From Shimia abyssi (GTDB lineage Bacteria > Pseudomonadota > Alphaproteobacteria > Rhodobacterales > Rhodobacteraceae): a stretch of DNA of 64,000 nt. A model generated the notes under the pieces. That model saw only the letters and a program-made list of their open reading frames with translations, did no database searches and had not been told where the DNA came from. Position numbers and translations under genes: made by a program. The stretch is from assembly GCF_003014475.1 (NCBI RefSeq), contig NZ_PYGJ01000019.1, positions 30,445-94,444 on the forward strand, read 5' to 3'. Below are positions 36,701 through 43,896 of the stretch, in pieces (the first letter of the stretch is position 1; every line of letters begins with the position of its first letter).

Positions 36701-36881
36701 TGTTCTCCACCGTTTCCGAGTTCGCGCCGGTATAGCTGGCACTTACAGTAACCACAGGCGGCGTGATTTCCGGAAATTGTTCAACCGGAAGAACGGTATA
36801 GCCGATGAATCCCATAATCGAGAGCACCAGCGATATCACGAAGGACGTCTTGGGACGTGCAATGAAAATTGAGGAGAACAC
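33738..36881 (-). CDS. RND multidrug efflux permease (AcrB/HAE1 family)
   Basis: A 1047-residue inner-membrane pump, full length for the family. N-terminus MFSSIFIARPKTSFVISLVL is followed by porter domains, and twelve spans are visible. Proton-relay aspartates occur in the span reading LVLAIGIVVDDAIVVVENVE, with the GISGRL and FMPG motifs after it. It pumps hydrophobic drugs, detergents or metabolites. The 6-base gap to the adaptor shows one operon. No outer-membrane channel gene is adjacent. Confidence 0.92.
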   Translation of the reverse strand: MFSSIFIARPKTSFVISLVLSIMGFIGYTVLPVEQFPEITPPVVTVSASYTGANSETVENTVAAPIEAQVNGVDDMIYMSSDSTDTGSYNLSVTFEVGTDPDIASVNVQNRVAQAMSSLPTEVTSSGVVTQKSSTNMLLIVTLSSPENTYDEVFLSNYASINLKDALARVQGVGKADVMTNFEYSMRMWMDPNRMAGLGLTPADLIAAIREQNLEVSAGQIGTPPIPTGQQFQYTIKSKGRMTTVAEFENIVLRTGDAGSIVRMRDVARVELGSSNYNASGRFSGDPATVLAIYQAPGANALAVAEGVKAELDRLALAFPDDVVYDIPFDSTLFVEQSLNDVIVTLAQTFTLVIAVVFIFLGSWRATIIPAIAIPVSLIGTFAFLLLFGMSLNTISLFALVLAIGIVVDDAIVVVENVERIIADEGLSPADATRKAMGQITGPVIATTLVLLAVFVPVTFMPGISGRLYSQFAVTISTAVVISSINALTLSPALCSLILKARSGPPKGVLATFEKGISTVRGGYVGIVRRMVRIPLLAVAILGGIFLGSGTLMKSLPAGFIPLEDNGYLFVDVQLPDAASLERTESVTDRLNEKILQVPGVASTVVVNGFSLLNGSGSNGAMIIPTLTPWDERETDELSANGVLNNILGIANQEVAASVIAFNPPPISGLGMSAGVEMKVQQTGGGTAQDLSAAVGSLVYAANQRPELGQAYSTFRANVPKVFVDLDREKAKTLNVAVSDVFLTLQAYMGSYYVNDFNLFGRVYRVMIQADGEYRDRVEDLDTLYARSQTGEMVPLGTMINVRNELGPVALNRYNMFRAATITAIPSAGLSTGDAIRVLEEEAATALPPGYSFEWTGTAQQQQAAGGLVVLILIMAVVFGYLFLVAQYESWTMPVGILLSVTVALFGALAAVAISGGDVNLYTQIGMIMLIGLASKNAILIVEFAMERRASGMAIKEAAVEAAQQRFRAVMMTALSFLLGVVPLMAASGAGAASQKAIGIAVFGGMLAATVLGVIIVPVLYVLLQSAREWVKGLGKGKAKEEASAQG

Positions 36882-36887
36882 GCGCGC

Positions 36888-38021
36888 TTACTCCTCTGTC
36901 GCGGTGCCAGCCAGCACCGCGTCCACTGTTACACCCGGCCGGACCCGTTGAAGACCCTCAACAATCACCGCCTCACCTTCGCGCATCCCGTCTACCACTT
37001 CGATGGCGGTCTCAACCTGGCGCCCGGTGGTGATATAACGCTGCTCAACCGTGCCTTGTTGGCCAACAACCAACACAAACTCACCGCGTTGATCGCGCTG
37101 CACCGCCGCCTGCGGGATCATCAGAACCTCGCTAGGCTGCGTCGCCTCGATCCGCACGGTCAGGAACGACCCGTCGACAATCATTCCGCGTTCGTTTGGA
37201 AACTGCGCCCGGATCGTCAGTGTTCCCGTTGTCGGATCAATCCGGTTGTCGGCAAAGACGATCTTGCCAATCTCATCCAACTCGTCCCCATTAGGCAGGA
37301 TCACATGCACCTCGGGCGCCTGTGGATTATGCGCCAGCTCTGAAACGCTTGCTTGGAATTCCTTCATCACGTTGATCAGTTGCCGTTCTGTAACCGAGAA
37401 CTCGACATAGATCGGTGCGATCCGCACCAGATTAATCAGCGGTTGCGTGTTTGGTCCCACCAACTCGCCTACACTGACCGAAGAACGACCAACCCGGCCC
37501 TCAAATGGAGCGTGCACAGTGGTGTAATCCACATCCAGTTGCGCCAAATCTATTGCAGCCTTGGCGATTTTTACATTGGCAATGGCAACCTGATTATTCG
37601 CAAACGCCACATCGCGATCCGCCTCTGTGCCCACGTCGCGTTCAAACAGTTCAGTTTTACGTTCCAGTTCGACTTCGGTGAGGTTCAAACTTGCCTCCGC
37701 TTGCGCCAGATCCGCTTGTCGCGCGGCGAGGTTCGCCTCATAAGTATCTGGCTCAATTTGGAAAAGGACATCTCCCATTTTCACAACATCACCATCGTTA
37801 ACGTGGATTTCTTCAAGGTACCCGCTGACCCGCGCCACGATATCAACCTTATCAATCGCCTCGCCGCGACCGATATAGGACACCTGATCAATCAACTCTT
37901 GAGTATAGGCCGCCGCAACCGACACTTTCGGCGCCGGTGCCTCTTCCTGCGCAAATGCCATCTGTTGGCTCAGCAGCAAAACCCCTACCGATTTCCATCC
38001 CAGCCGCAGCGTAAAATTCAT
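36888..38021 (-). CDS. RND efflux periplasmic adaptor subunit
   Basis: A 377-residue membrane-fusion protein. Start chosen at 38021 because it has CGAGGA upstream and gives a signal peptide (residues 1-23, QQMAFA); a longer frame reaching 38354 is out-of-family. The domains run barrel-lipoyl-hairpin-lipoyl-barrel: IGRGEAIDKVDIVARVSGYL, a helical hairpin at about 75-150, TTVHAPFEGRVGRSSVSVGE, and a C-terminal membrane-proximal domain. It couples the AcrB-like pump to a TolC-type channel encoded elsewhere. Confidence 0.9.
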   Translation of the reverse strand: MNFTLRLGWKSVGVLLLSQQMAFAQEEAPAPKVSVAAAYTQELIDQVSYIGRGEAIDKVDIVARVSGYLEEIHVNDGDVVKMGDVLFQIEPDTYEANLAARQADLAQAEASLNLTEVELERKTELFERDVGTEADRDVAFANNQVAIANVKIAKAAIDLAQLDVDYTTVHAPFEGRVGRSSVSVGELVGPNTQPLINLVRIAPIYVEFSVTERQLINVMKEFQASVSELAHNPQAPEVHVILPNGDELDEIGKIVFADNRIDPTTGTLTIRAQFPNERGMIVDGSFLTVRIEATQPSEVLMIPQAAVQRDQRGEFVLVVGQQGTVEQRYITTGRQVETAIEVVDGMREGEAVIVEGLQRVRPGVTVDAVLAGTATEE

Positions 38022-38193
38022 GGCGAAATCCTCGTTCGTCTTGAAAGCAAAAACCTCGGTCCAGCCGAGGTATTCAATAATGTTGCAAACATAGAACCAC
38101 GGCCATGCCATTCGCACAATGGTCGAAGACCCGACCGGCGCATGATTACCCAACGGAAACAAACATCTGTTAAGAAGCTCAAACGCCGAAACC

Positions 38194-39498
38194 CTAGCGC
38201 GCAAACACCATGTCGGCGCACAGCCCGCCCAAACGTTCGCTTTTGTCCAACCGCAGCACGCCACCGTGTACCCGCGCCACGTCCGCTGCAATCGACAGGC
38301 CCAGCCCCACGCCGGGCCCCTTGTTAAGATTGCGCGCCGAATCAAGACGGGCAAAGGGCTTCAATGCTTCGTCACGGTCTTCTGGTGCGATGCCGGGGCC
38401 ATTGTCCTCAACGCGAATTCGCACAAACTTGTCCGTGATCCGCACTGAAACCTCTGCGCGCGTGCCATATCGAACCGCATTACCGATCAGATTGTCCACA
38501 GCCCGCTGTACCGCCATCACCCGCCATGACACATGGCCTTCGCCCTTGCTCTCATGCAAAACCACATCGTGGCCGCTACGTACATGTCCATCCACCAGCC
38601 GCATCACCATCTCAGCTGGGTCCACATCCTCTGGCACTTCTTCATAAGCTCCGCGCGCATAGCTCAGGAACGCATCTAACATGCGCTGCATGTCTTCCAC
38701 ATCTCGTTCCAGCGGTTCGCGGTCTTCATCCTCAAGTAGCGATAATCCCAGCTTCAATCGCGTCAGCGGCGTTCTGAGGTCATGACTCACCCCCGATAAC
38801 ATCAAGGTCCGCTGTTCGATCTGCCGCTCAATACGGTTGCGCATATCCACAAACGCCGCCCCGGCCGCGCGCACCTCGACCGCGCCGCCGGGCGAATACT
38901 GCACGTGACGCCCGCGCCCAAATGCCTCTGCCGCAGCCGCCAGTCGCGTAATTGGCTTGAGCTGGTTGCGCATATAGAGAAACGCAACCAGCGTCAAAAG
39001 CCCGCCAAAAAACACCATATTCACCAACAACTGGTGCGAGTTCGAGGCCGACACACGCCCCCGATCAAAGACCACCTGCACAACGCCGTCTCCGGATTCG
39101 ATCCACAGGCGCACAATCTTGTCGTCGATCAACTGAACCGCTTGGACACCCTGTACCAGCTGCTTGAAATTGCGTGTGATGATAATGCCGGAAAAGTCGT
39201 ACCAGAGCCGATTATCTTCGACTTCCGCGGTCTCTGGATAGCTGACGTCAATTTTTAGCGTTTCCAGCAGCAGCGCCAAAGCCTGAGGCGATGTATCACG
39301 CGCGTCAATCCCATCCAGAACCAGCTGCACCTCTCGCGAAGTCGCAAGGGTCATCTGTTCGGTCACACCTTCAAAATGCCGTTGGATAAGGCCAAAAGAC
39401 ACGACCAGCTGCAACAGTACAACCGGAAAGATCAGGATAAGAGCCGCGCGCCCATAAATCCCGCGGGGCACATAGCGTTTGAGCCAATTGAACATCAT
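38194..39498 (-). CDS. Sensor histidine kinase (EnvZ-like)
   Basis: A 434-residue inner-membrane kinase. Spans near 17-37 and 158-178 flank a periplasmic sensor; then HAMP, the H-box GVSHDLRTPLTRLKLGL (phosphorylated histidine near 236), N-box AVDNLIGNAVRYG, and the G boxes VEDNGPGIAPED and GVGLGLSIAADVA. EnvZ-type proteins pair with OmpR-type regulators, but no response regulator gene lies next to it. It is upstream of the RND adaptor-pump genes on the same strand (172-base gap) and could be part of their control. Confidence 0.88.
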   Translation of the reverse strand: MMFNWLKRYVPRGIYGRAALILIFPVVLLQLVVSFGLIQRHFEGVTEQMTLATSREVQLVLDGIDARDTSPQALALLLETLKIDVSYPETAEVEDNRLWYDFSGIIITRNFKQLVQGVQAVQLIDDKIVRLWIESGDGVVQVVFDRGRVSASNSHQLLVNMVFFGGLLTLVAFLYMRNQLKPITRLAAAAEAFGRGRHVQYSPGGAVEVRAAGAAFVDMRNRIERQIEQRTLMLSGVSHDLRTPLTRLKLGLSLLEDEDREPLERDVEDMQRMLDAFLSYARGAYEEVPEDVDPAEMVMRLVDGHVRSGHDVVLHESKGEGHVSWRVMAVQRAVDNLIGNAVRYGTRAEVSVRITDKFVRIRVEDNGPGIAPEDRDEALKPFARLDSARNLNKGPGVGLGLSIAADVARVHGGVLRLDKSERLGGLCADMVFAR

Positions 39499-39549
39499 GG
39501 CTAAGTCTTGCAGTGTGACCGGCCAAAGAAAACCCCCAAAGGAGCCACT

Positions 39550-40464
39550 ATGGACGCCGACCTTTCAGCCTTTGATCCCACACCGGGTGTACCTGTGGTT
39601 CTTGAACCGGGTGTGCGTCGCGTCCTTGCACCAAACCCCTCGCCGATGACCTATCGGGGTACCAACACCTATCTGATAGGCGAAACCGATATCGCCGTGA
39701 TCGACCCCGGCCCAGATCTGCCCGAACACGGCAACGCGATTCTCAGCGCTCTGAAACCGGGTCAGCGCATCACCCATATCCTTGTGACTCACGCCCATCT
39801 CGATCATTCCCCGCTCGCCGCCTCGCTGTCTCAGCAAACCGGCGCAGCGATCTACGCCTTTGGCGGCCCTGATGCCGGGCGCAGCGCGGTAATGCAGTCC
39901 CTAGCTAACGCGGGGCTTGCCGGCGGTGGCGAAGGCGTTGATACGAATTTTAGACCAGATCAAACCATGCGCGAAGGCGACACGGTGCGCGGCCCCGACT
40001 GGAGCTTTGAGGCCATCCACACACCCGGCCATTTTGGCAACCACCTGTCCTTTGCAATGGACGACGTCTGTTTTGTAGGCGATCATGTCATGGGCTGGGC
40101 CAGTTCGCTGGTATCACCACCCGACGGCGATCTGACTGACTTTATGGCCTCTTGTGAAAAACTGCGCGCGCGCGACTGGCGCGTGTTTTACGCAGGCCAC
40201 GGCGCGCCCATCGAAAACCCTCACGAACGTCTCAACTGGCTAATCGCACACCGCCGCGCTCGCGAAGCCGAGATCCTCTCTGCCCTGTCAAAGGCGCCCG
40301 CATCGGCACGCGCACTCGCAGAACAAATCTATACAGAAACACCTCCGGCTCTCCTCGGTGCTGCCACCCGCAACGTCTTCGCACACCTCGTTGATTTATC
40401 TGGAAAATCACAGACTCGCCCCTTGGGTCCGCTTCACTCAGACGCACAATTCGAACGCTGCTGA
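39550..40464 (+). CDS. MBL-fold metallo-hydrolase (LACTB2-like)
   Basis: A 304-residue metallo-beta-lactamase-fold protein. Zinc motif HAHLDHSP (HxHxDH) near residue 82, followed by HTPGHFGNHLSF, FVGDHVMGW and YAGHGAPI. A C-terminal winged-helix-like region (about 235-304) is typical of LACTB2-type enzymes, some of which are RNA endonucleases or glyoxalase-like thioesterases. The ATG at 39550 has GGAG 6 bases upstream, so it is preferred over 39508. Substrate unknown. Confidence 0.87.
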   Translation: MDADLSAFDPTPGVPVVLEPGVRRVLAPNPSPMTYRGTNTYLIGETDIAVIDPGPDLPEHGNAILSALKPGQRITHILVTHAHLDHSPLAASLSQQTGAAIYAFGGPDAGRSAVMQSLANAGLAGGGEGVDTNFRPDQTMREGDTVRGPDWSFEAIHTPGHFGNHLSFAMDDVCFVGDHVMGWASSLVSPPDGDLTDFMASCEKLRARDWRVFYAGHGAPIENPHERLNWLIAHRRAREAEILSALSKAPASARALAEQIYTETPPALLGAATRNVFAHLVDLSGKSQTRPLGPLHSDAQFERC

Positions 40465-40543
40465 ACTTTTTTTGGCAAATCGTCATTTTTCTGCAAGAAC
40501 CCTCTGGACGTCCCGAAAAACCGGGGCTATATCGACCCCACAT

Positions 40544-40618
40544 TCCGGCGTAGCTCAGCGGTAGAGCAGTTGACTGTTAATCAATTGGTCGTAGGTTCGA
40601 TCCCTACCGCCGGAGCCA
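40544..40618 (+). tRNA. tRNA-Asn (GTT)
   Basis: 75-base cloverleaf: acceptor TCCGGCG pairs with CGCCGGA, D arm GCTCAGCGGTAGAGC, anticodon loop CTGTTAA, T arm GTAGGTTCGATCCCTAC and encoded CCA. It marks the left edge of the defence island that follows. No second copy of its 3' end was found in the window. Confidence 0.95.
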
Positions 40619-40647
40619 TTTTCTCTCTTAGATAACAAGAGAGTAAC

Positions 40648-40671
40648 AAGCCGCCCCTAGGGGCGGCTTTT
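40648..40671 (+). terminator. Terminator after tRNA-Asn
   Basis: AAGCCGCCCC and GGGGCGGCTT are perfect 10-base arms (40648-40657, 40660-40669) with a tight loop, followed by TTTTGGTTTT on the plus strand. No T-run on the other strand, so it ends the tRNA transcript and not the BREX operon. Confidence 0.8.
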
Positions 40672-40731
40672 GGTTTTCTGCAACATCTCTGCAACATGGC
40701 AATTTGCACGGGCCTCAGAACAGCAGGTTCA

Positions 40732-41730
40732 TCAGTCTTCGTCACCGTCATCTGGTGGTCCATCCCAAACCTTTGCTGACTCAGAGTCAAAAAAACTGTA
40801 AGAAACGTCGTCGCCGCCAAGTTTCTTGTACTTTGCCAGTTCGGCATCAGCAGCACGCACTTTGTCATCGCTCGGTTGAAAAATGCCAAAATAGACGTGC
40901 TTCGCTTTGGACCCGAAAAGGGCATGGTAAATGTGGGCGTCGTTTGGATCTGCGCTGTGACCGAAGACGAAAACAGATGCAGTTGTGTTTTGCAGAGCAT
41001 GAAAACAATGGCGGAGGTACTCGACGGAGTTGATCTTGCGCATCTTGGACTTTGAGGTCCCCTCCGCAACGTACAGTGGTAGACGTCCATTTTCCGCGAT
41101 TTCATGTGTGATATTAGAGATGACACCGTCGCCGTAGTTCAATGCCTTGTAGACCTCGCCAATTTCATTTTGGAAAAGGTGTAGGCCGCCATGAAGATTG
41201 AAGATGTGGCAATAAGCATGTTCGAGAAACGGACCCTTGAATCGTCCATCATCAACGTCTTTCCCAAGGCCAAAACCGTCTTTCAGCAGCCGTTTCTCTA
41301 GATTTACCCAATAGAGCAGCAGGTCGTAGTTCAGAGTAAATACCTTGCCGAAGTGTTTCAGGAAAGCCGCTGCACTTTCGTACTGAAACACAAGATCCTC
41401 CCTATGAGCGGGATGTGTCGCGTTCACCGCATTGACCAAAGCTTCTCGAACCGTTTGTGCGTCCTTCTCAAGCTGGCTCGCATGTTCCTCGTTGCCGTAA
41501 GCCAGCTCAACAATGGTAGCGTTTTCCATGGCGCGGATCACTACTTCGAAATCTAGGGTGTCCAATCGATCAAAAAGTGCCCTGGTGGGGCTGCCTTCCT
41601 CGAGGTTGGCTTCTGCGAGGAGGTTTGAATAGGTGAAGTATTGGGCCGAGAAGCCATTTCCGATCAGAAGGGCTTTATCGTCGCCTTCCGTGGCTTTGAT
41701 TGCTTCTTGGAAACTAATGACATCAGGCAA
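40732..41730 (-). CDS. DUF4917 family protein (SIR2-like fold), last gene of the BREX operon
   Basis: A 332-residue protein. Segments expected of a SIR2-like/Rossmann NAD-binding fold are visible: ALLIGNGFSAQYF near 20-32, FTLNYDLLLYW near 130 and IFNLHGGLHLF near 175, then VFVFGHSADPNDAHIYHAL. These match the DUF4917 pattern. SIR2-like proteins in defence loci often deplete NAD to abort infection; that activity is inferred. It lies 75 bases after brxL on the same strand and is probably co-transcribed. No membrane segments. Confidence 0.75.
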   Translation of the reverse strand: MPDVISFQEAIKATEGDDKALLIGNGFSAQYFTYSNLLAEANLEEGSPTRALFDRLDTLDFEVVIRAMENATIVELAYGNEEHASQLEKDAQTVREALVNAVNATHPAHREDLVFQYESAAAFLKHFGKVFTLNYDLLLYWVNLEKRLLKDGFGLGKDVDDGRFKGPFLEHAYCHIFNLHGGLHLFQNEIGEVYKALNYGDGVISNITHEIAENGRLPLYVAEGTSKSKMRKINSVEYLRHCFHALQNTTASVFVFGHSADPNDAHIYHALFGSKAKHVYFGIFQPSDDKVRAADAELAKYKKLGGDDVSYSFFDSESAKVWDGPPDDGDED

Positions 41731-41805
41731 CGGTTGCCCTCCAATTCTTGGTGCTCCGTGCCTTCGCCGTGGTCCTTACCATGACTTCCGTCTGCGAGCT
41801 GAAAT

Positions 41806-43896
41806 TTAGGAGCCACTGTCCCGGAAAATATCGACCTTGGTCTCCAAGCACTTTCTGAGCGAGAAGTCATTTGCTCCAATCGTGAACCAGCCCTCTGGTT
41901 TCTGATAGAAATCAAGACCCCGGCCAATCTTAACTGTCCACCCATTGTCGATCTGAATTTCCCGATCATGCAGGACTTTACTGAGTTCCACCGTAAACAC
42001 CACGTCGACCTCCAAAAGACTTTGCTTCAGCTCGTCCATCTTCTCGTTGAGAAGCGCCATATCGGTTTTGTCATCGTAGCTCGTTACAAGGTGGATCTTT
42101 CGAACCGTAGGGTACTTCACAACTGTTTCACAGAAGCGGACAAAGTTTACGATCTGGTGCTGCGCACGGATGTATGGGTCTTCGACTAAAACCTCTTTTG
42201 CGTTTTGAAGATATGGGCCGACTATGGAGTCATACGTATGGCCGGTGTCTCCGTAATTGATCGAGTAATGCACCTCTTTCAGATCGGCCGCAGGCTCTTT
42301 CGGCGCGACAGAAATAGTCGCCTCTTTTTGCACCAAAGTCTGACCATCCGATTGATTGACGTCTTCGTGGTTATCACCGTCGAAATTCTCAGAAAGTGTT
42401 CTGCGGTTAGGCTCCAGCGTTGCGGAGACCCCCTTGGTCTCGGGACAATGCACAACTATTTCATTTCCTTCGGGGTCGAAGTAAGAAAGATCGATGAGTG
42501 CGAACTCATCGTCAGGCTTGCGCTTATTCATTTGCTCCTTAACGCGCCTACGGCACTCGATGGCATATTCAACATACTCGAAGAACTCATCGTCATTCGG
42601 TGCTCCGTCCGGGTGAAGAATTTTAAGTATTGCGCATAGAGTTTTCTTAATGCCTTTTTCGTCACGCCCCTCAACTGCGCTGCCGAGTTTCAGACGACTG
42701 CTGACTTCCTCGTACCGATTATTGTGCTTTAATTGGTAGTGGAAGGCCTCTGCGAGATAATCCGTGATAAGACCAAAGCGGTTCGTCAGATAGGCACTGC
42801 TCGTCTTGGGCATCTCCCAGCCCGGGAGGTAACAAGCAAAGCGATCCATGACAGCTAGGTCAAATTGCGGAGGAAGAGGCAGGAAAAGATCATGTTTGGC
42901 TGATCGGACAATCTGTTCGATCGATTGGTCGATGTTGCCGACAAACGCCATACTCGCGTTCGCAATAATCTCGACCCCACGGGAGAAACGACCGTTTGCC
43001 ATAAAGTCTTTCATGATCTGTATGGTATCCGGGTCCTTTATTTTGATCCCACCGACCTCATCAAACGCGACGGTGTCCCAGAACCCGACCAGCCCAATCT
43101 TCCCACGGGCATTGTTGTAAAACAGCGTGGCCTTCGTTGCCTGACCGCCGCTGATAAGGGTTGAGTAAGGTGAAAACTCGCTGAAGAAGTATGACTTGCC
43201 TGTGCCTCTTGGGCCGAGCTCCACAAAGTTGAAATTCGCCTCAACCAACGGAGCAAGACGCGCAATAAAGTGCAGCTTCAGGCGCGGCGATAGTTTTGAG
43301 GGCTCAAGTCCAACTGTGCGGAGAACACCATCGAGCCAATCATCTCGTGAGAGCTTTTCTCGTCCTTCACAATAAGCTTCAAAATTGAACCGGCTAAGCT
43401 GGATTGGGCGCAAGTCTTCTACATAAAAAGCATACTTATCCTCGTCGATATCATTGTGCGCAATCGTAACCTCAGCCCAAATTCCACCTTCGAGCAGGCG
43501 GTCGGTATCGCGATAGAACTTTTCAGCTATGGCAACTTTTTGAGAACCAAAGTTTTCGAGAGCCGCCCAGTGCCGTTTGTCCTTTTCGACGTAGCGCACG
43601 TGTACCTTATCAATAAATTTGTGCTTGCCCTTCGTAGCTACCCGCGATTGAGCGGCATTCGCTTCATCGGGACGGACGTAGTTTTCATCTAGAGTGGCAA
43701 GGACGGCTTCCATTCCTGCTTGAATTTCAGCTGGTTCATTGCTGGCGCAGTAACGCGCGAGCAGAAACTCCAGAACGAACGTCGGTACATTGGTGCCCTT
43801 CTTAATCCTGTGCAGTAGATCTTTACGGACAACTTTGCCATCGAATGTCTCGTTGAGCTTACTGTCTAAGTCGTCCATCTCCATTTCAAACTGCAT
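41806..43896 (-). CDS. BrxL-like AAA+ ATPase with a C-terminal MITD1-type PLD-like domain
   Basis: A 696-residue BREX component. Residues ~1-480 are the BrxL core: N-terminal helical region, Walker A LGPRGTGKSYFF near 228 and Walker B-type FWDTVAFDEVGGI. BrxL normally continues into a Lon-protease-like domain. Here, after a charged linker, residues 543-696 read instead as the PLD-like C-terminal domain of MITD1 proteins: DPYIRAQHQIVNFVRFCE, LHDREIQIDNGW, KIGRGLDFYQKPE and LETKVDIF. The gene overlaps pglZ by 11 bases. The core call is firm; the C-terminal call rests on remembered similarity to human MITD1. Confidence 0.83.
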   Translation of the reverse strand: MQFEMEMDDLDSKLNETFDGKVVRKDLLHRIKKGTNVPTFVLEFLLARYCASNEPAEIQAGMEAVLATLDENYVRPDEANAAQSRVATKGKHKFIDKVHVRYVEKDKRHWAALENFGSQKVAIAEKFYRDTDRLLEGGIWAEVTIAHNDIDEDKYAFYVEDLRPIQLSRFNFEAYCEGREKLSRDDWLDGVLRTVGLEPSKLSPRLKLHFIARLAPLVEANFNFVELGPRGTGKSYFFSEFSPYSTLISGGQATKATLFYNNARGKIGLVGFWDTVAFDEVGGIKIKDPDTIQIMKDFMANGRFSRGVEIIANASMAFVGNIDQSIEQIVRSAKHDLFLPLPPQFDLAVMDRFACYLPGWEMPKTSSAYLTNRFGLITDYLAEAFHYQLKHNNRYEEVSSRLKLGSAVEGRDEKGIKKTLCAILKILHPDGAPNDDEFFEYVEYAIECRRRVKEQMNKRKPDDEFALIDLSYFDPEGNEIVVHCPETKGVSATLEPNRRTLSENFDGDNHEDVNQSDGQTLVQKEATISVAPKEPAADLKEVHYSINYGDTGHTYDSIVGPYLQNAKEVLVEDPYIRAQHQIVNFVRFCETVVKYPTVRKIHLVTSYDDKTDMALLNEKMDELKQSLLEVDVVFTVELSKVLHDREIQIDNGWTVKIGRGLDFYQKPEGWFTIGANDFSLRKCLETKVDIFRDSGS

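Noticed and set aside
37353..38327. 324-residue plus-strand frame opposite the RND adaptor
   Set aside because: The adaptor domain order is clear on the minus strand; the plus frame shows no recognisable protein.
40648..40671. Possible terminator for the BREX operon
   Set aside because: The T-run is only on the plus strand, so it serves the tRNA side; no clear terminator for the minus-strand operon was found.
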